Shown piece after piece: positions 32,414-42,016 of a stretch of DNA of 64,000 nucleotides. A model generated the notes under the pieces. It saw only the letters and a program-made list of their open reading frames with translations. It did no database searches and was not told the DNA's origin. Within the stretch, counting starts at the first letter, position 1. Every line of letters begins with the position of its first letter. Origin of the DNA: Flavobacterium sp. CFS9 (GTDB taxonomy: Bacteria > Bacteroidota > Bacteroidia > Flavobacteriales > Flavobacteriaceae). The DNA is taken from the NCBI RefSeq assembly GCF_041154745.1, contig NZ_AP031573.1, forward strand, positions 3,410,001-3,474,000, written 5' to 3'. The translations under genes and the position numbers were made by a program.

Positions 32414-34636
32414 TTAAGTTCTGTACTCCCTTGTTACTTTATCAACTCCGTCGATTTTTTTAATGGCATTGATCATTTTCTTCAAAATGGTATTGTTTTG
32501 AACGATTACAGCAATTTGTCCATGAAAAATTCCGGCATCAGTGCTTAACGAAATGCTTTGGATATTCACGCTCATATTGTTCGAAATTACTCTGGTCAAT
32601 TGATTGGTAAGTCCTAAAACGTCCATTCCTGTTATGTTGATAATGGCTTTGAATTCTTCCTGAGAAGAGTCAATCCATTTGGCACTCATGATTCGGTAAG
32701 CATAGTTCGACTGCATGCCAATTGCATTCGGACAGTCTTTTTTATGGACTTTAATTCCTTCATTGATGGTTACAAATCCAAAAACATCATCTCCCGGAAT
32801 GGGGTTACAGCATGGGGAGAGTTTATAATCAAGTTTGTCATGTTCCGTTCCAAAAACCAGCATGTCGTAGTTACTGCTGATGATTGGTTTGTGAATGTCT
32901 TCTGAAGCGGTATTCTCTTTGTTTCGCTTGATTTTATTTTTGAAGAAATTGATAAACGTATTGCTTTTTTGCGCCGCATAATCTTTTAATTGTTGATTTT
33001 CGATCGCGCCAATACCCACTCTGTAAAATAAATCTAAACTCGTTTTAAGTTTGAAAAAGTTTACCAACTCATTGATAACTTGTTCGTTAATGGTGATTTT
33101 AAGATGTTTTAATTTTCGGGTAAGGAGTTCTTTTCCTTCTTCGGCGATTTTTTTAGTGTTCTCGTTCAGAACATTTTTAATTTTGGTTTTCGCACGCGAA
33201 GTTGTCACATATTCCAACCAGTTTACAGTTGGTTTTTGATTAGGAGAGGTGATAACTTCTACCTGATCGCCGCTTTTCAATTCGTGATTTAAAGGAACTA
33301 ATCGTCCATTGACGCGTGTTCCTCTGGTTTTTATTCCAATTTCGGAGTGGATGCTAAAGGCAAAATCAAGCGATGTGGCTCCTTTTGGCAGTGATTTGAT
33401 TTCTCCTTTTGGTGTAAAGACGAAGATTTCTTTGGAATATAAATTCATTTTAAAATCTTCGACAAAATCTACAGCATTGGTTTCCTGATTTTCTAATGCT
33501 TCACGAAGTAAATTCAGCCATACATCCAAACCGCTTTCTTCGGTTGCACCGTTTTTGTATTTGTAATGGGCTGCATATCCTTTTTCGGCAATTTCATCCA
33601 TACGTTCGCTTCGAACTTGTACTTCAACCCAGCGGCCTTTTGGTCCCATAACAGTAATGTGCAGGGCTTCGTAACCGGTTGATTTTGGTGAGGAAATCCA
33701 GTCGCGCAAACGACTCGGGCTTGGTCTGTAATGATCTGTAACGATGGAATAGATTTTCCAGGCTATAAATTTCTCATCATGCTGATCTGATTTGTAGACA
33801 ATTCTTAAGGCAAATTTGTCATACACTTCGTCAAAACTCACATTTTGAGCACGCATTTTTCGACGAATCGAGTAAATAGATTTCGGACGTCCTTTGATGA
33901 CATAATCGACGCCTTCACTGTCTAAAGATTTCTTTAAAACATCTGAAATGTCTTTGATATAAGCATCCTGTTCTTCTTTTGTCTCTCTGATTTTGCTTAC
34001 AATGTCGTTGTAAACTGCCGGTTCTGTATATTTTAATCCTAAATCCTCTAGTTTGGTTTTGATATTGTAAAGTCCCAAACGGTGGGCAAGAGGAGCGTAG
34101 ATGTAAAGCGTTTCTGAGGCGATTTTGGTCTGTTTGTATTCCGCCATCGAATCCATCGTTTGCATATTGTGCAGACGATCGGCAAGTTTGATCAAAATAA
34201 CACGAACGTCATCGTTCAGTGTCAGGATCATTTTTCGGAAATTTTCGGCCTGCATAGAGGCATTTAAATCCCTCTGAACCAATGAAATCTTAGTTAGACC
34301 TTCTACTAATTGTGCAACTTTCGGATTGAACAAACGTTCAATATCTTCTACGGTTATCGGAGTATCTTCAACAACATCATGCAACAGGGCCGCAGCGATA
34401 GAGGTCGCTCCCAAACCAATTTCGGAGGCAACAATTTTCGCAACTGCAATAGGATGAAAGATATACGCTTCTCCGGATTTACGTCTTTGTTCTTTGTGTG
34501 CATCAACAGCAACATCAAATGCATGGCGGATAAGTTTTTTGTCGGCTGGACTTAAAGTCTGATAACTGATTCGAAGTAATTCTTTATACTCTTGTGCAAT
34601 CGCTTTATTTTCTTTTTCAATATCTATTTCTATCAT
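32414..34636 (-). CDS. bifunctional (p)ppGpp synthetase/hydrolase (RelA/SpoT family)
   Basis: 740 residues from the ATG at 34636 (a TTG five codons earlier is possible but the MIEIDIEKENKAIAQEY start is the family one). Hydrolase HD domain: AALLHDVVEDTPI with KLADRLHNMQT, complete. Synthetase: GRPKSIYSIRRKMR, DKFALRIVY, GYEALHITVMGPKGRWVEVQVRSERMD. Then a TGS domain (FVFTPKGEIKSLPKGATSLDFAFSIH), a helical/zinc region, and a C-terminal ACT domain. It sets the stringent-response alarmone. Both activities look intact, so it is a Rel/SpoT type. Confidence 0.96.
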   Translation of the reverse strand: MIEIDIEKENKAIAQEYKELLRISYQTLSPADKKLIRHAFDVAVDAHKEQRRKSGEAYIFHPIAVAKIVASEIGLGATSIAAALLHDVVEDTPITVEDIERLFNPKVAQLVEGLTKISLVQRDLNASMQAENFRKMILTLNDDVRVILIKLADRLHNMQTMDSMAEYKQTKIASETLYIYAPLAHRLGLYNIKTKLEDLGLKYTEPAVYNDIVSKIRETKEEQDAYIKDISDVLKKSLDSEGVDYVIKGRPKSIYSIRRKMRAQNVSFDEVYDKFALRIVYKSDQHDEKFIAWKIYSIVTDHYRPSPSRLRDWISSPKSTGYEALHITVMGPKGRWVEVQVRSERMDEIAEKGYAAHYKYKNGATEESGLDVWLNLLREALENQETNAVDFVEDFKMNLYSKEIFVFTPKGEIKSLPKGATSLDFAFSIHSEIGIKTRGTRVNGRLVPLNHELKSGDQVEVITSPNQKPTVNWLEYVTTSRAKTKIKNVLNENTKKIAEEGKELLTRKLKHLKITINEQVINELVNFFKLKTSLDLFYRVGIGAIENQQLKDYAAQKSNTFINFFKNKIKRNKENTASEDIHKPIISSNYDMLVFGTEHDKLDYKLSPCCNPIPGDDVFGFVTINEGIKVHKKDCPNAIGMQSNYAYRIMSAKWIDSSQEEFKAIINITGMDVLGLTNQLTRVISNNMSVNIQSISLSTDAGIFHGQIAVIVQNNTILKKMINAIKKIDGVDKVTREYRT

Positions 34637-34679
34637 AACGGCATAGTTCAAGTACTAAAAATAAGAATAAGTTTGAATA

Positions 34680-34840
34680 TACGCAAGGGAATGAAGGGTT
34701 GATTTTGGATTGTAGATTTTTGATTTTATGCTGTAGATTTTGAGAGGTCAAATCGAGCGGAGTCGAGATTTTTTTGTAATAAAAAAGGACTTCGGCTTCG
34801 CTTAGTCTGACTTCGGCTTCGCTCAATCAGACAAAGATTA
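34680..34840. repeat. dispersed repeats: GATTTTGGATTGTAGATTTT and tandem 21-bp GACTTCGGCTTCGCT
   Basis: First part: TTGATTTTGGATTGTAGATT, the complement of AATCTAAAATCAACAATCTG found in frame at 50148-50178. Then AATCGAGCGGAGTCGAGATT. Then two tandem 21-bp units, GACTTCGGCTTCGCTTAGTCT (34788) and GACTTCGGCTTCGCTCAATCA (34809). From memory such TCGACTTCGCT phrases are common between flavobacterial genes. Confidence 0.65.
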
Positions 34841-34905
34841 GTTTTTCAGTTCTTGTTTCATTATCCAAATTGTAAACTGCGACTGCGACTGAAAACTGAA
34901 AAAAA

Positions 34906-36444
34906 CTATTCTTTAGAAAAATCCAGATCCTGGAAATCATAACTAAAGTCAGTTAATTCAGAAATTGGAAGCATTTTTAAGTTAAGGACTTTGCCATTTT
35001 CGTCGTATTTAAAAAGCAGATGGGCATCAGCATGAAAGAAGGCATTGTTCCATTTCACAACGTAATTTCCGTCTTTATAGAAAAATACTTCTCCGGCCAG
35101 TTGAGGCGAGCGCTTAGAAGCAAAATATACCTTTCCTTTTTTCTCGGTAATGGTAATTTCACCAAACCAGTTGTCTTTGTAAGTTCCGGTGATTTTAGAA
35201 AAATCAGTTTTTAGTTTGTCTTTTTTGTTTTTGGCAACCGTTGCCCAAACTTCATCAGTTACTTTATCGGCCGATGCTTCGCTGTCTTTCATTCGGCTGC
35301 TGTAAATCGTTACATAGTCATCTGATTTAATGCCCAAATAACTGTCTTTTATCGTATTGGTAATTGCGCTAAATGCTGCTCCTGACTGCTGATTGGTTAA
35401 AACAATAATACCTAATTCTAATTCCGGAATCAAAGTGGTTTGAGTTACATTTCCTTCCAGTCCTCCTGTATGGGAAACCTGTTTGTATCCTTTTACGTCA
35501 CTCAGGAACCAGCCTAAACCATAGCCGGAGAAATGAGTGTTGTACGGTGGTCTTGTTTTTGCCGGAATAATGGTTTGCAATTGCCACATTTCATTGTGTT
35601 CTTTTTCTGAAAACAGCTGTTTATTATCGGCGTATTTTCCGTTATTCAGTTGCAGTATAGCCCATTTACTCAAATCGTTTACACTGGAATAAATTCCGGC
35701 TGCTCCGTCAAAAAGCGGATTTTCATAACGTTTTATGGTTTTGAGTTTTCCGTCAACCGGAACATGAGGTGTGATGACATTTGTGGTATCTTTTAAACGT
35801 TTTACTGAAGCGACACTATTGTTCATTTCAAGAGGTTTCATCATGCGTTCTTCCACAAATTCAGCCCAGGTTTTACCACTTACTACGTGTACAATTTCAC
35901 CTGCAACGATGTATAGTAAGTTGTCGTAATCGTATTTGGTTCTAAAATCGGAAACAGGTTTTAAATACCTTAGATTGTGAATAATATCCTGCGCTTTGAA
36001 ATCGCTTCCATCCGGCCAGATCATCAAATCACCGGCTCCAAGTCCAAGTCCGCTTCTGTGGGTTAACAGGTCACGGATCGTGAATTCACGGGTTACATAA
36101 TCGTCGTACATTTTAAAATCGGGAAGGTATTTTACCACTCTGTCGTCCCATTTTATTTTACCTTCGTCAACCAGCATCGCCAGTGCTCCCGAAGTAAAAG
36201 CTTTACTGTTGGAGGCAATCCCGAAAAGGGTATTGGCATCCACTTTTTGCTGTGTTGCGATTGATTTTACACCATAACCTTTTGCCAAAACTACTTTTCC
36301 GTCTTTTACAATGGCAACTGCAATTCCGGGCACATCAAATGCTTTTAGGGTACGGTTGACCAGATCATCTACTTCCGGATTGGTTATTTGTGCTGAAAGG
36401 GTAAAGCTAAATAATAAGGCTAAAAGTGATAATTTGTAGTTCAT
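34906..36444 (-). CDS. serine hydrolase of the beta-lactamase/penicillin-binding fold (class C-like)
   Basis: 512 residues with a signal peptide (TLSAQITN). Residues 20 to about 380 are the beta-lactamase (S12) fold: nucleophile SNSKAF (S-x-x-K), base YDYDN (Y-x-N type), and HTGGLEG (the H/K-T-G element). From about 405 comes a beta-rich lipocalin-like DUF3471-type domain (FSKITGTYKDNWFGEITI). Such exported proteins are carboxypeptidase- or esterase-like; a beta-lactamase role is not implied. Between the SpoU methyltransferase and the RelA/SpoT gene. Confidence 0.9.
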   Translation of the reverse strand: MNYKLSLLALLFSFTLSAQITNPEVDDLVNRTLKAFDVPGIAVAIVKDGKVVLAKGYGVKSIATQQKVDANTLFGIASNSKAFTSGALAMLVDEGKIKWDDRVVKYLPDFKMYDDYVTREFTIRDLLTHRSGLGLGAGDLMIWPDGSDFKAQDIIHNLRYLKPVSDFRTKYDYDNLLYIVAGEIVHVVSGKTWAEFVEERMMKPLEMNNSVASVKRLKDTTNVITPHVPVDGKLKTIKRYENPLFDGAAGIYSSVNDLSKWAILQLNNGKYADNKQLFSEKEHNEMWQLQTIIPAKTRPPYNTHFSGYGLGWFLSDVKGYKQVSHTGGLEGNVTQTTLIPELELGIIVLTNQQSGAAFSAITNTIKDSYLGIKSDDYVTIYSSRMKDSEASADKVTDEVWATVAKNKKDKLKTDFSKITGTYKDNWFGEITITEKKGKVYFASKRSPQLAGEVFFYKDGNYVVKWNNAFFHADAHLLFKYDENGKVLNLKMLPISELTDFSYDFQDLDFSKE

Positions 36445-36460
36445 GACGGTATGTTTTGGT

Positions 36461-37252
36461 TTAGTTAAATCCGCGTTGACGTTTGGCTTCGAAAATTAAA
36501 ATTGCGGCGGCCACCGAGACATTCATGCTGTCGATTTCGCCCTGCATCGGAATGATGATATTCTGAGTGGCAGCATCTCGCCAGTCTTGTGTTAAGCCGG
36601 TAGCTTCTGTACCCACAACCAGAGCAGTTGGGGTGGTGAAGTCCTGCGTATGATACGAAGTAGAGTTTTGTAGTGTTGCACAGTAAAAATCGATCTTCTT
36701 TTCTTTTAAAAAGGCTATGATTTCAGCCGTCGTTCCTGTTGCAATCTGATTGGTGAACAAACAGCCAACACTGGAGCGCACAATATTCGGATTGTATAAA
36801 TCGCTTTTTGGATTGGCAATCAATACGGCGTCAAGATTGGCAGCATCTGCTGTTCGTAAAAGAGCGCCAATGTTTCCCGGTTTTTCAGGTGCTTCGGCAA
36901 CTATAATTAAAGGATTATCAGATAGTTTTAGATCTGATAAAAGCATTGATTTGGTTTTAGCGATGGCCAGAACGCCTTCGGTGGTATCACGATAAGCCAG
37001 TTTCTGATAAACTTCTTTATTGATTTCAATAAGTTGAACGGTACTGTTGACCAATTTATGAATCTGATTTTCAGTAACCAATTCGGGTAAAAATAAAACA
37101 GTTTCGATTTCGTAACCTCCTTTTATTGCCAGTGAAATTTCACGTAAGCCTTCAATCAAAAATGTTCCGGTTTGTTTGCGGGCTTTGGCCTTTTCCTGTA
37201 GTAAAACAAGTGATTTTATAAACGGATTTTGTACTGAAGTAATTTGTTTCAT
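36461..37252 (-). CDS. TrmH/SpoU-family RNA 2'-O-methyltransferase
   Basis: 263 residues. An N-terminal substrate-binding domain (ITSVQNPFIKSLVLLQEKAKARKQTGTFLIEG) precedes the SPOUT knot with LIIVAEAPEKPGNIGALLRTADAAN (motif 1), LVVGTEATGLT (motif 2) and IPMQGEIDSMNVSVAAAILIFEA (motif 3). It methylates a ribose in rRNA or tRNA. The target nucleotide is not deducible. It starts 16 bases before the hydrolase gene on the same strand. Confidence 0.93.
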   Translation of the reverse strand: MKQITSVQNPFIKSLVLLQEKAKARKQTGTFLIEGLREISLAIKGGYEIETVLFLPELVTENQIHKLVNSTVQLIEINKEVYQKLAYRDTTEGVLAIAKTKSMLLSDLKLSDNPLIIVAEAPEKPGNIGALLRTADAANLDAVLIANPKSDLYNPNIVRSSVGCLFTNQIATGTTAEIIAFLKEKKIDFYCATLQNSTSYHTQDFTTPTALVVGTEATGLTQDWRDAATQNIIIPMQGEIDSMNVSVAAAILIFEAKRQRGFN

Positions 37253-37260
37253 TTTTTTTA

Positions 37261-37460
37261 AAGGTACTTAGGTTCTGAGGGGCTAAGGTACTGAGATTTT
37301 TTTTAAAAGTTGCAAAGGCTTTTTTTTGGAGGTGCTAAGGTTCTGACGTTTTTTTGAAGGTACTTAGGTTCTGAGGGACTAAGGTGCTGATATTTTTTTG
37401 AAAAGTTGCAAAGGTTCAGAGCTACAAAGGTTCAGAGGTTTTTTCCTGGAGGTATTTAGG
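37261..37460. repeat. tandem AAGGTACTTAGG/TTCTGAGG array
   Basis: A ~96-bp unit starting AAGGTACTTAGGTTCTGAGG occurs at 37261 and again at 37357, each composed of smaller near-copies (GCTAAGGTACTGAG, GTGCTAAGGTTCTGA, GCAAAGGTTCAGAG, CTACAAAGGTTCAGAGG) separated by T runs. The complement reads CCTTTGNA-type heptads. No coding potential. Confidence 0.8.
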
Positions 37461-37480
37461 CTTTAGAATCGTAAAAAGAG

Positions 37481-37533
37481 TTTGCCACAGATTAAAGGAT
37501 TATAATCTTTTTAATCCTTTAATCTGTGGCAAA
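37481..37533. repeat. 22-bp perfect palindrome just past the phosphodiesterase gene
   Basis: A 22-base arm (37481-37502, core GCCACAGATTAAAGGATT) is perfectly inverted at 37512-37533 with a 9-base loop. It probably ends transcription of the reverse-strand gene at 37546 (five T residues follow on that strand after four bases) or protects its 3' end. Confidence 0.8.
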
Positions 37534-37545
37534 AAAAAAATATTC

Positions 37546-38631
37546 TTATTTCTGAAGTACTTCTGAAATTTCGTTCGCTACCGGATGTGGAGCGGTGAAA
37601 GTATATCCCATGATTTTTGCGATGGTTTGCGCTATCTGTTTTTGATACAGTTGAGAATCTGTTTTGATTTCTCCTTTTGGTGCAATTTCAGGGCCCATTG
37701 CAGCAAACCAAATTTGGGAGGCACCTTCAACGTCAGCACCATGGTCTGTCCATTGTGCTTTTGTTTTGTCACCACGACCGTGATCTACAGTGATTACCAA
37801 AGTAGTTTTGTTTTTGTATTGCGGATCATTTTGTACAAAATTCCAGATTTCTTTAATCCATTTGTCTACCTGATTTGCAGCGTCAAGGTACGATCTGTAG
37901 TGCCCGGCATGTGCCCATTCATCGGTTTCTCCGTAGGCGATGTAAAGTACTTTTGGCTTTTTGGTTTTAAGTTCGTTTAAAGCCTGATAGTGTGTAAAAA
38001 CATCCAAACACTCATCCTGATGAAAAGGTTTAAACGAGTTATTGCGCATTTCATTCAATAACTTATGAGTTTCTGTCGGTTTGTCTCCTCCCACATTATC
38101 GAAGGCAGAAATTACGGGAAAACCGCTTCTTTTCTCATTCAAGATTCGATCAAAAGCATCCCAGGCGCCAAAAGCGGCCACTTTTCCTTTTAGTTTGGAT
38201 TGCTGGTTTAAAAATTCCAGAACATTTACATTTGGGTTGTTTTTGTAATGATTGGAGTTAATGGCAACGTCAACATTTCCGGTCATAATTTCGCTGTATC
38301 CGGGATAACTGAACCAGTACGGGTTGGAAACATCAACTTTGCTTCCTAAGTCACGATTGCCATAAATTTGTCCTTTCGAAGCAATTTCTGACCATAAAAA
38401 AGGCATGATTTTTTTTCGGCTTTCCTTGGAATCAGCACTTGCATAATTCTTGTAAATATAGGTACTGTCTCCCTGATTGAATTTTTTATCATTGGCAATA
38501 GCAGGGTCCATTCCTTTAAACACTTCCTGCCATCTAAAGCCGTCTGTGGTAATGATAATAATGTTCTCGGTTTTTTGTGCATGAGACATAAAGCTTGTAA
38601 AAACGAATACAAGTACAAGTAGTTTTTTCAT
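37546..38631 (-). CDS. exported alkaline-phosphatase-superfamily phosphodiesterase/phosphatase
   Basis: 361 residues with a signal peptide (FMSHAQKT). The metal ligands of the nucleotide pyrophosphatase/phosphodiesterase and phosphopentomutase superfamily are visible: IIIITTDGFRWQEVF (metal Asp and nearby Thr nucleophile zone), YIAYGETDEWAHAGHY (Asp, His) and TLVITVDHGRGD (Asp-His) plus TDHGADVEG. The sulfatase Cys/Ser-x-Pro-x-Arg motif is absent, so it is not a sulfatase. Substrate unknown. Confidence 0.87.
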   Translation of the reverse strand: MKKLLVLVFVFTSFMSHAQKTENIIIITTDGFRWQEVFKGMDPAIANDKKFNQGDSTYIYKNYASADSKESRKKIMPFLWSEIASKGQIYGNRDLGSKVDVSNPYWFSYPGYSEIMTGNVDVAINSNHYKNNPNVNVLEFLNQQSKLKGKVAAFGAWDAFDRILNEKRSGFPVISAFDNVGGDKPTETHKLLNEMRNNSFKPFHQDECLDVFTHYQALNELKTKKPKVLYIAYGETDEWAHAGHYRSYLDAANQVDKWIKEIWNFVQNDPQYKNKTTLVITVDHGRGDKTKAQWTDHGADVEGASQIWFAAMGPEIAPKGEIKTDSQLYQKQIAQTIAKIMGYTFTAPHPVANEISEVLQK

Positions 38632-38902
38632 TTTCTTAGAAATTACAAAGGTTCAAAAGAACAAAGGTTCAACGATTTTTTGACTAATCTTAATTTTTAT
38701 AAAGAACTTGATGTTTTAATAACACCGATTGTATATTCAATATAGTCAATTGCATTGTCCTATTTTCATATTACATCGGTATTATACCAAAAGAATTTGG
38801 ATGAAATATAAATAAAAATGGTATAATATTTTGAAAAAAGTAGTTTGTGGCATTTCACTTCTCACAAATCACTTTTTACAAAAAAAAAAATATTTCTCAC
38901 TT
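38632..38902. other. 271-base intergenic stretch with repeat phrases and an inverted pair
   Basis: ACAAAGGTTCAAAAGAACAAAGGTTCAAC (38645-38675) belongs to the AAAGGTTC family. A 9-bp inverted pair ATTATACCA (38781-38789) and TGGTATAAT (38819-38827) is followed by TTCACTTCTCAC repeated imperfectly twice. No gene seen. Confidence 0.6.
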
Positions 38903-40294
38903 CTACAAAATCCCTCGGGCTTTAATTTCCAGATATTTATTGATCGCATCGAGCGTCAGATTTTCGGGCTGTGTTAGAACAGAGTGTATTCCGTATTTTT
39001 TGAGTTCGTTGGCAATTAAACGTTTTTCGAACATGAATTTTTCAGCGATCACTTTGTCGTAAATCTCCTGAATGGTGTCTGTTTTTTTGTTGATGATGGC
39101 ATTTAGTTCGGTATTACTGAAAAAGACAACTACCAGTAAATGACTTTTTGCAATTCCTTTTAAATAAGGCAATTGTCGGTTTAAACCGTCCATCGTTTCA
39201 AAGTTAGTGTACAAAATGATTAAACTTCTTTGATTGATGTTTTTTTTGATGTCGACATACAAACGGCTGTAGTCGCTTTCGAAAAAATCGGTTTTGATAT
39301 TGTATAAGGTCTCGAGAATTTTTTGCATTTGAGAAGCCCTTTTTTCGGCAAAAACACGGTTTTCTACTTTTTTGGAGAATGAAAAAATCCCTGCTTTGTC
39401 CTGTTTTTTCAGAATAACGTTCGATAAAACCAGGGTCGAATTTATGGCATAATCCAGTAAACTCAATCCGTTAAAAGGCATTTGCATGGAACGGCCTTTA
39501 TCGATTGCCATGTAAACGGCCTGTGATTTTTCGTCCTGAAACTGATTGACCATTAAAGCATTTTTCTTGGCTGTGGCTTTCCAGTTTAAAGTTCGAAGGT
39601 CGTCACCCTGAACATATTCTTTAATTTGCTCGAATTCCATGGTATGACCAATTCTACGGATTTTTTTGATTCCGTACTGGTACAAATTATTTGAAAAAGC
39701 CAATAGATCGTATTTTCGCAGCTGAATATAAGACGGATAGGTGGGAACCATTTTGTCTTTATCGAAAGAAAATCTTCTGGAAATTAATCTTAGCGGTGAC
39801 GAAACATAAACGTTCAGATAGCCAAAGTAATATTCGCCACGTTCTGTAGGTCGTAATTCGTAGCCAATTTCTTTTTGCTCAGCAGCTTTAACGGTTTTTA
39901 TAATTTTGAAATCACGTACCTGAAACTGAAACGGAATTTCGTCGATGATCTTAATTGAAATTTTAAAGGTATAATGGTTTTTAATTGTGATCGTTACAGG
40001 ATTCAAATCTCCGTTTGAAAGTTTTTCCGGTGTGGTTCTTTCTGCTTCAATGCCTGTTTTACTTAGATATAAAAGAAGTATGTCAAGCCCTGAAAAAGTA
40101 ATTAAAATTAAAACTACAAACCAAACCGCATTGTACAAATTAGGAAAAATAAAAGCACAGACAAATGCTCCAATAATGCCTAAAAGCACATAGAAGAAAA
40201 AGTTATTGAGATATAAGCTTTTGATGAATTTCAATTTTAATAAAATTAGGGTTAAAGGTTTTTTACTATATTTTAGTAAAGCTTTTATAATCAA
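38903..40294 (-). CDS. DUF58-domain membrane protein of the MoxR island
   Basis: 463 residues if started at the ATG 40294, which overlaps the preceding gene by 29 bases; TTG at 40234 (giving MKFIKSLYLNN, the family-style start) is a credible alternative. Two membrane helices near the N-terminus, a beta-rich DUF11-like part, then the DUF58 core: IRRIGHTMEFEQIKEYVQGDDLRTLNWKATAKK, which precedes a vWA-like domain with MAIDKGRSM. In Bacteroidota DUF58 proteins pair with MoxR ATPases. Role: an envelope assembly or chaperone system, inferred from the island. Confidence 0.9.
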   Translation of the reverse strand: MIIKALLKYSKKPLTLILLKLKFIKSLYLNNFFFYVLLGIIGAFVCAFIFPNLYNAVWFVVLILITFSGLDILLLYLSKTGIEAERTTPEKLSNGDLNPVTITIKNHYTFKISIKIIDEIPFQFQVRDFKIIKTVKAAEQKEIGYELRPTERGEYYFGYLNVYVSSPLRLISRRFSFDKDKMVPTYPSYIQLRKYDLLAFSNNLYQYGIKKIRRIGHTMEFEQIKEYVQGDDLRTLNWKATAKKNALMVNQFQDEKSQAVYMAIDKGRSMQMPFNGLSLLDYAINSTLVLSNVILKKQDKAGIFSFSKKVENRVFAEKRASQMQKILETLYNIKTDFFESDYSRLYVDIKKNINQRSLIILYTNFETMDGLNRQLPYLKGIAKSHLLVVVFFSNTELNAIINKKTDTIQEIYDKVIAEKFMFEKRLIANELKKYGIHSVLTQPENLTLDAINKYLEIKARGIL

Positions 40295-40880
40295 AACCGT
40301 CTAAGGTGGCTATTTTCCAGATTCCATTTTCTTTCACTGCTGTTACTTTATATTTTGGACTATCTTTCCATTCTGTCCAGGTCCAGTAAAATGTTGCTTT
40401 GTTGTTTTGGATTTTTAAGTCGTTTACTTTTAATGTTTTCCAATAAGATTCCGGATTATCCTGACAATCACACCAGGGGTTGCTATCGTTACCGTATGGA
40501 GGTAATTCTCCAACCCAATATTCAATCTTACCGCTTTTAAGATTCTCCCCAATTTTCAGCGCAATTTTGTTATAATTGTCGATAAATTGCTGTGCAAAAA
40601 AAGTAGAGTTTTTAAGCTCGGTTATTATTTTATTATGCGCTTTTGTATTTAATGCTACATATTTATCTCCCTTTTTATTTTCGATAACATCAAAGTCGCC
40701 TTCTGTTTTTTTGGTTTCGATCCATTCATAGGTTTTTCTTATTAACGTTTCAATTTGTTGTTTGTCCGTTAAAAAATAAACAGACCTATTGGTATTTTTC
40801 AAAGGCTTAGCATGCATTGATTTAAAACTTACCAACGAAAGGCATACAAAGGATAAAAAGAATACTTTAGAAAATTTCAT
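40266..40880 (-). CDS. secreted hypothetical protein inserted in the MoxR island
   Basis: 204 residues with a signal peptide (VSFKSMHAK). The mature part is mixed helix and strand, with WVGELPPYGNDSNPWCDCQDNPESYWK in the middle (Cys-x-Cys) and ATFYWTWTEWKDSPKYKVTAVKENGIWKIATLDG at the end, a DUF3828- or NTF2-like layout. I do not recognise it. It stands between moxR and the DUF58 gene, which are usually adjacent, and overlaps the latter, so it is co-expressed with the island. Confidence 0.7.
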   Translation of the reverse strand: MKFSKVFFLSFVCLSLVSFKSMHAKPLKNTNRSVYFLTDKQQIETLIRKTYEWIETKKTEGDFDVIENKKGDKYVALNTKAHNKIITELKNSTFFAQQFIDNYNKIALKIGENLKSGKIEYWVGELPPYGNDSNPWCDCQDNPESYWKTLKVNDLKIQNNKATFYWTWTEWKDSPKYKVTAVKENGIWKIATLDGFDYKSFTKI

Positions 40881-40936
40881 TAAAAAGGGGTTTGTTATTA
40901 AGCATAGTATTGAAAACTGTGTACTGCGACTGAAAA

Positions 40937-41947
40937 TTATCTTGGAATTTCGACAGTTTCAATAATTTGTCTGATGATTTCTGAACTTGTGATGCCTTCC
41001 ATTTCACGCTCAGGAGCTACAATTACACGATGCTGTAAAACCGGAATGGCAGCATCTTTAATGTCTTCAGGAGTAACAAAATCACGTCCGCGGATGGCAG
41101 CAAAACCTTTGGCGGCATTCAAAATGGCAATTGAAGCACGTGGAGAGGCTCCCAGATATAAGAACGCATTTTCACGGGTATTGACTACAATTCGTGCAAT
41201 GTATTCCAACAGATTTTGCTCGACTCTGATTTGTTTTACCAAAGCCTGGTATTCTTTTATTTCCTTAGCAGAAAGTATTGTTTTAACAGCTTCTAATTTT
41301 CCGTGATTTTGTAGTAAATGTTCTCTTTGAATGATTAAAATTTCTTCATCGAGTTTTGGATAATCGATGGTGATTTTGAATAAAAAACGATCCAATTGTG
41401 CCTCCGGCAAACGATAGGTTCCTTCCTGTTCAATTGGGTTTTGAGTGGCAATGACCAGAAATGGAGTTTCAAGCTGATAAGCCGATCCGTCAATGGTAAT
41501 CTGACGTTCTTCCATTACTTCAAAAAGTGCGGCCTGTGTTTTGGCAGGGGCACGATTTATTTCGTCGATTAAGATTAAATTGGAGAAAATCGGACCTTGT
41601 TTGAATTCAAATTCGGATGTTTTTAAATTAAAAATCGAGGTTCCTAAGATATCAGATGGCATTAAATCCGGTGTGAATTGTATTCGGCTAAAGCCAATGT
41701 TCAGGGTTTTAGACAATAGTTTGGCGGTAATGGTTTTGGCAACACCCGGAACTCCTTCCAGTAAAACATGTCCGTTGGATAAAATAGCCACCAAAAGCTG
41801 ATCGACCATTTTGTGCTGTCCGACAATTACAGTTTCGAGTTCTTTTTTGATTGCGCTAACGTGATCTAAAAGAGGCGCTAAGTTTATTCTGGTTTCAAAA
41901 TTCACATTTTCATTGGTGATTTGAGATGTTGTATTGATATCGTCCAT
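40937..41947 (-). CDS. MoxR-family AAA+ ATPase
   Basis: 336 residues. Walker A is LLEGVPGVAKTITAKLLS, Walker B LILIDEINRAPAKTQAALFEVMEE, sensor 1 VIATQNPIEQEGTYRLPEAQLDRF, and the lid has PRASIAILNAAKGFAAIRGRDFVTPEDI. MoxR ATPases act as chaperones that mature neighbouring vWA/DUF58 proteins. Encoded in an operon with SpoIIM-, DUF4129- and DUF4350-type membrane proteins. Confidence 0.95.
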   Translation of the reverse strand: MDDINTTSQITNENVNFETRINLAPLLDHVSAIKKELETVIVGQHKMVDQLLVAILSNGHVLLEGVPGVAKTITAKLLSKTLNIGFSRIQFTPDLMPSDILGTSIFNLKTSEFEFKQGPIFSNLILIDEINRAPAKTQAALFEVMEERQITIDGSAYQLETPFLVIATQNPIEQEGTYRLPEAQLDRFLFKITIDYPKLDEEILIIQREHLLQNHGKLEAVKTILSAKEIKEYQALVKQIRVEQNLLEYIARIVVNTRENAFLYLGASPRASIAILNAAKGFAAIRGRDFVTPEDIKDAAIPVLQHRVIVAPEREMEGITSSEIIRQIIETVEIPR

Positions 41948-42016
41948 GATGGTCAGTTTTTCTTTTATGGTTTGGCTACTTTTTTTGTCATTTCTGACAA
42001 GAAATTGTATTTATTT

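Noticed and set aside
37261..37460. Possible CRISPR array (regular repeats)
   Set aside because: Units vary, there are no unique spacers of constant length and no cas genes.
15874..38631. Idea that the FGE-like enzyme activates the phosphatase-superfamily protein at 37546
   Set aside because: That protein has no Cys/Ser-x-Pro-x-Arg sulfatase motif, and the genes are 20 kb apart.
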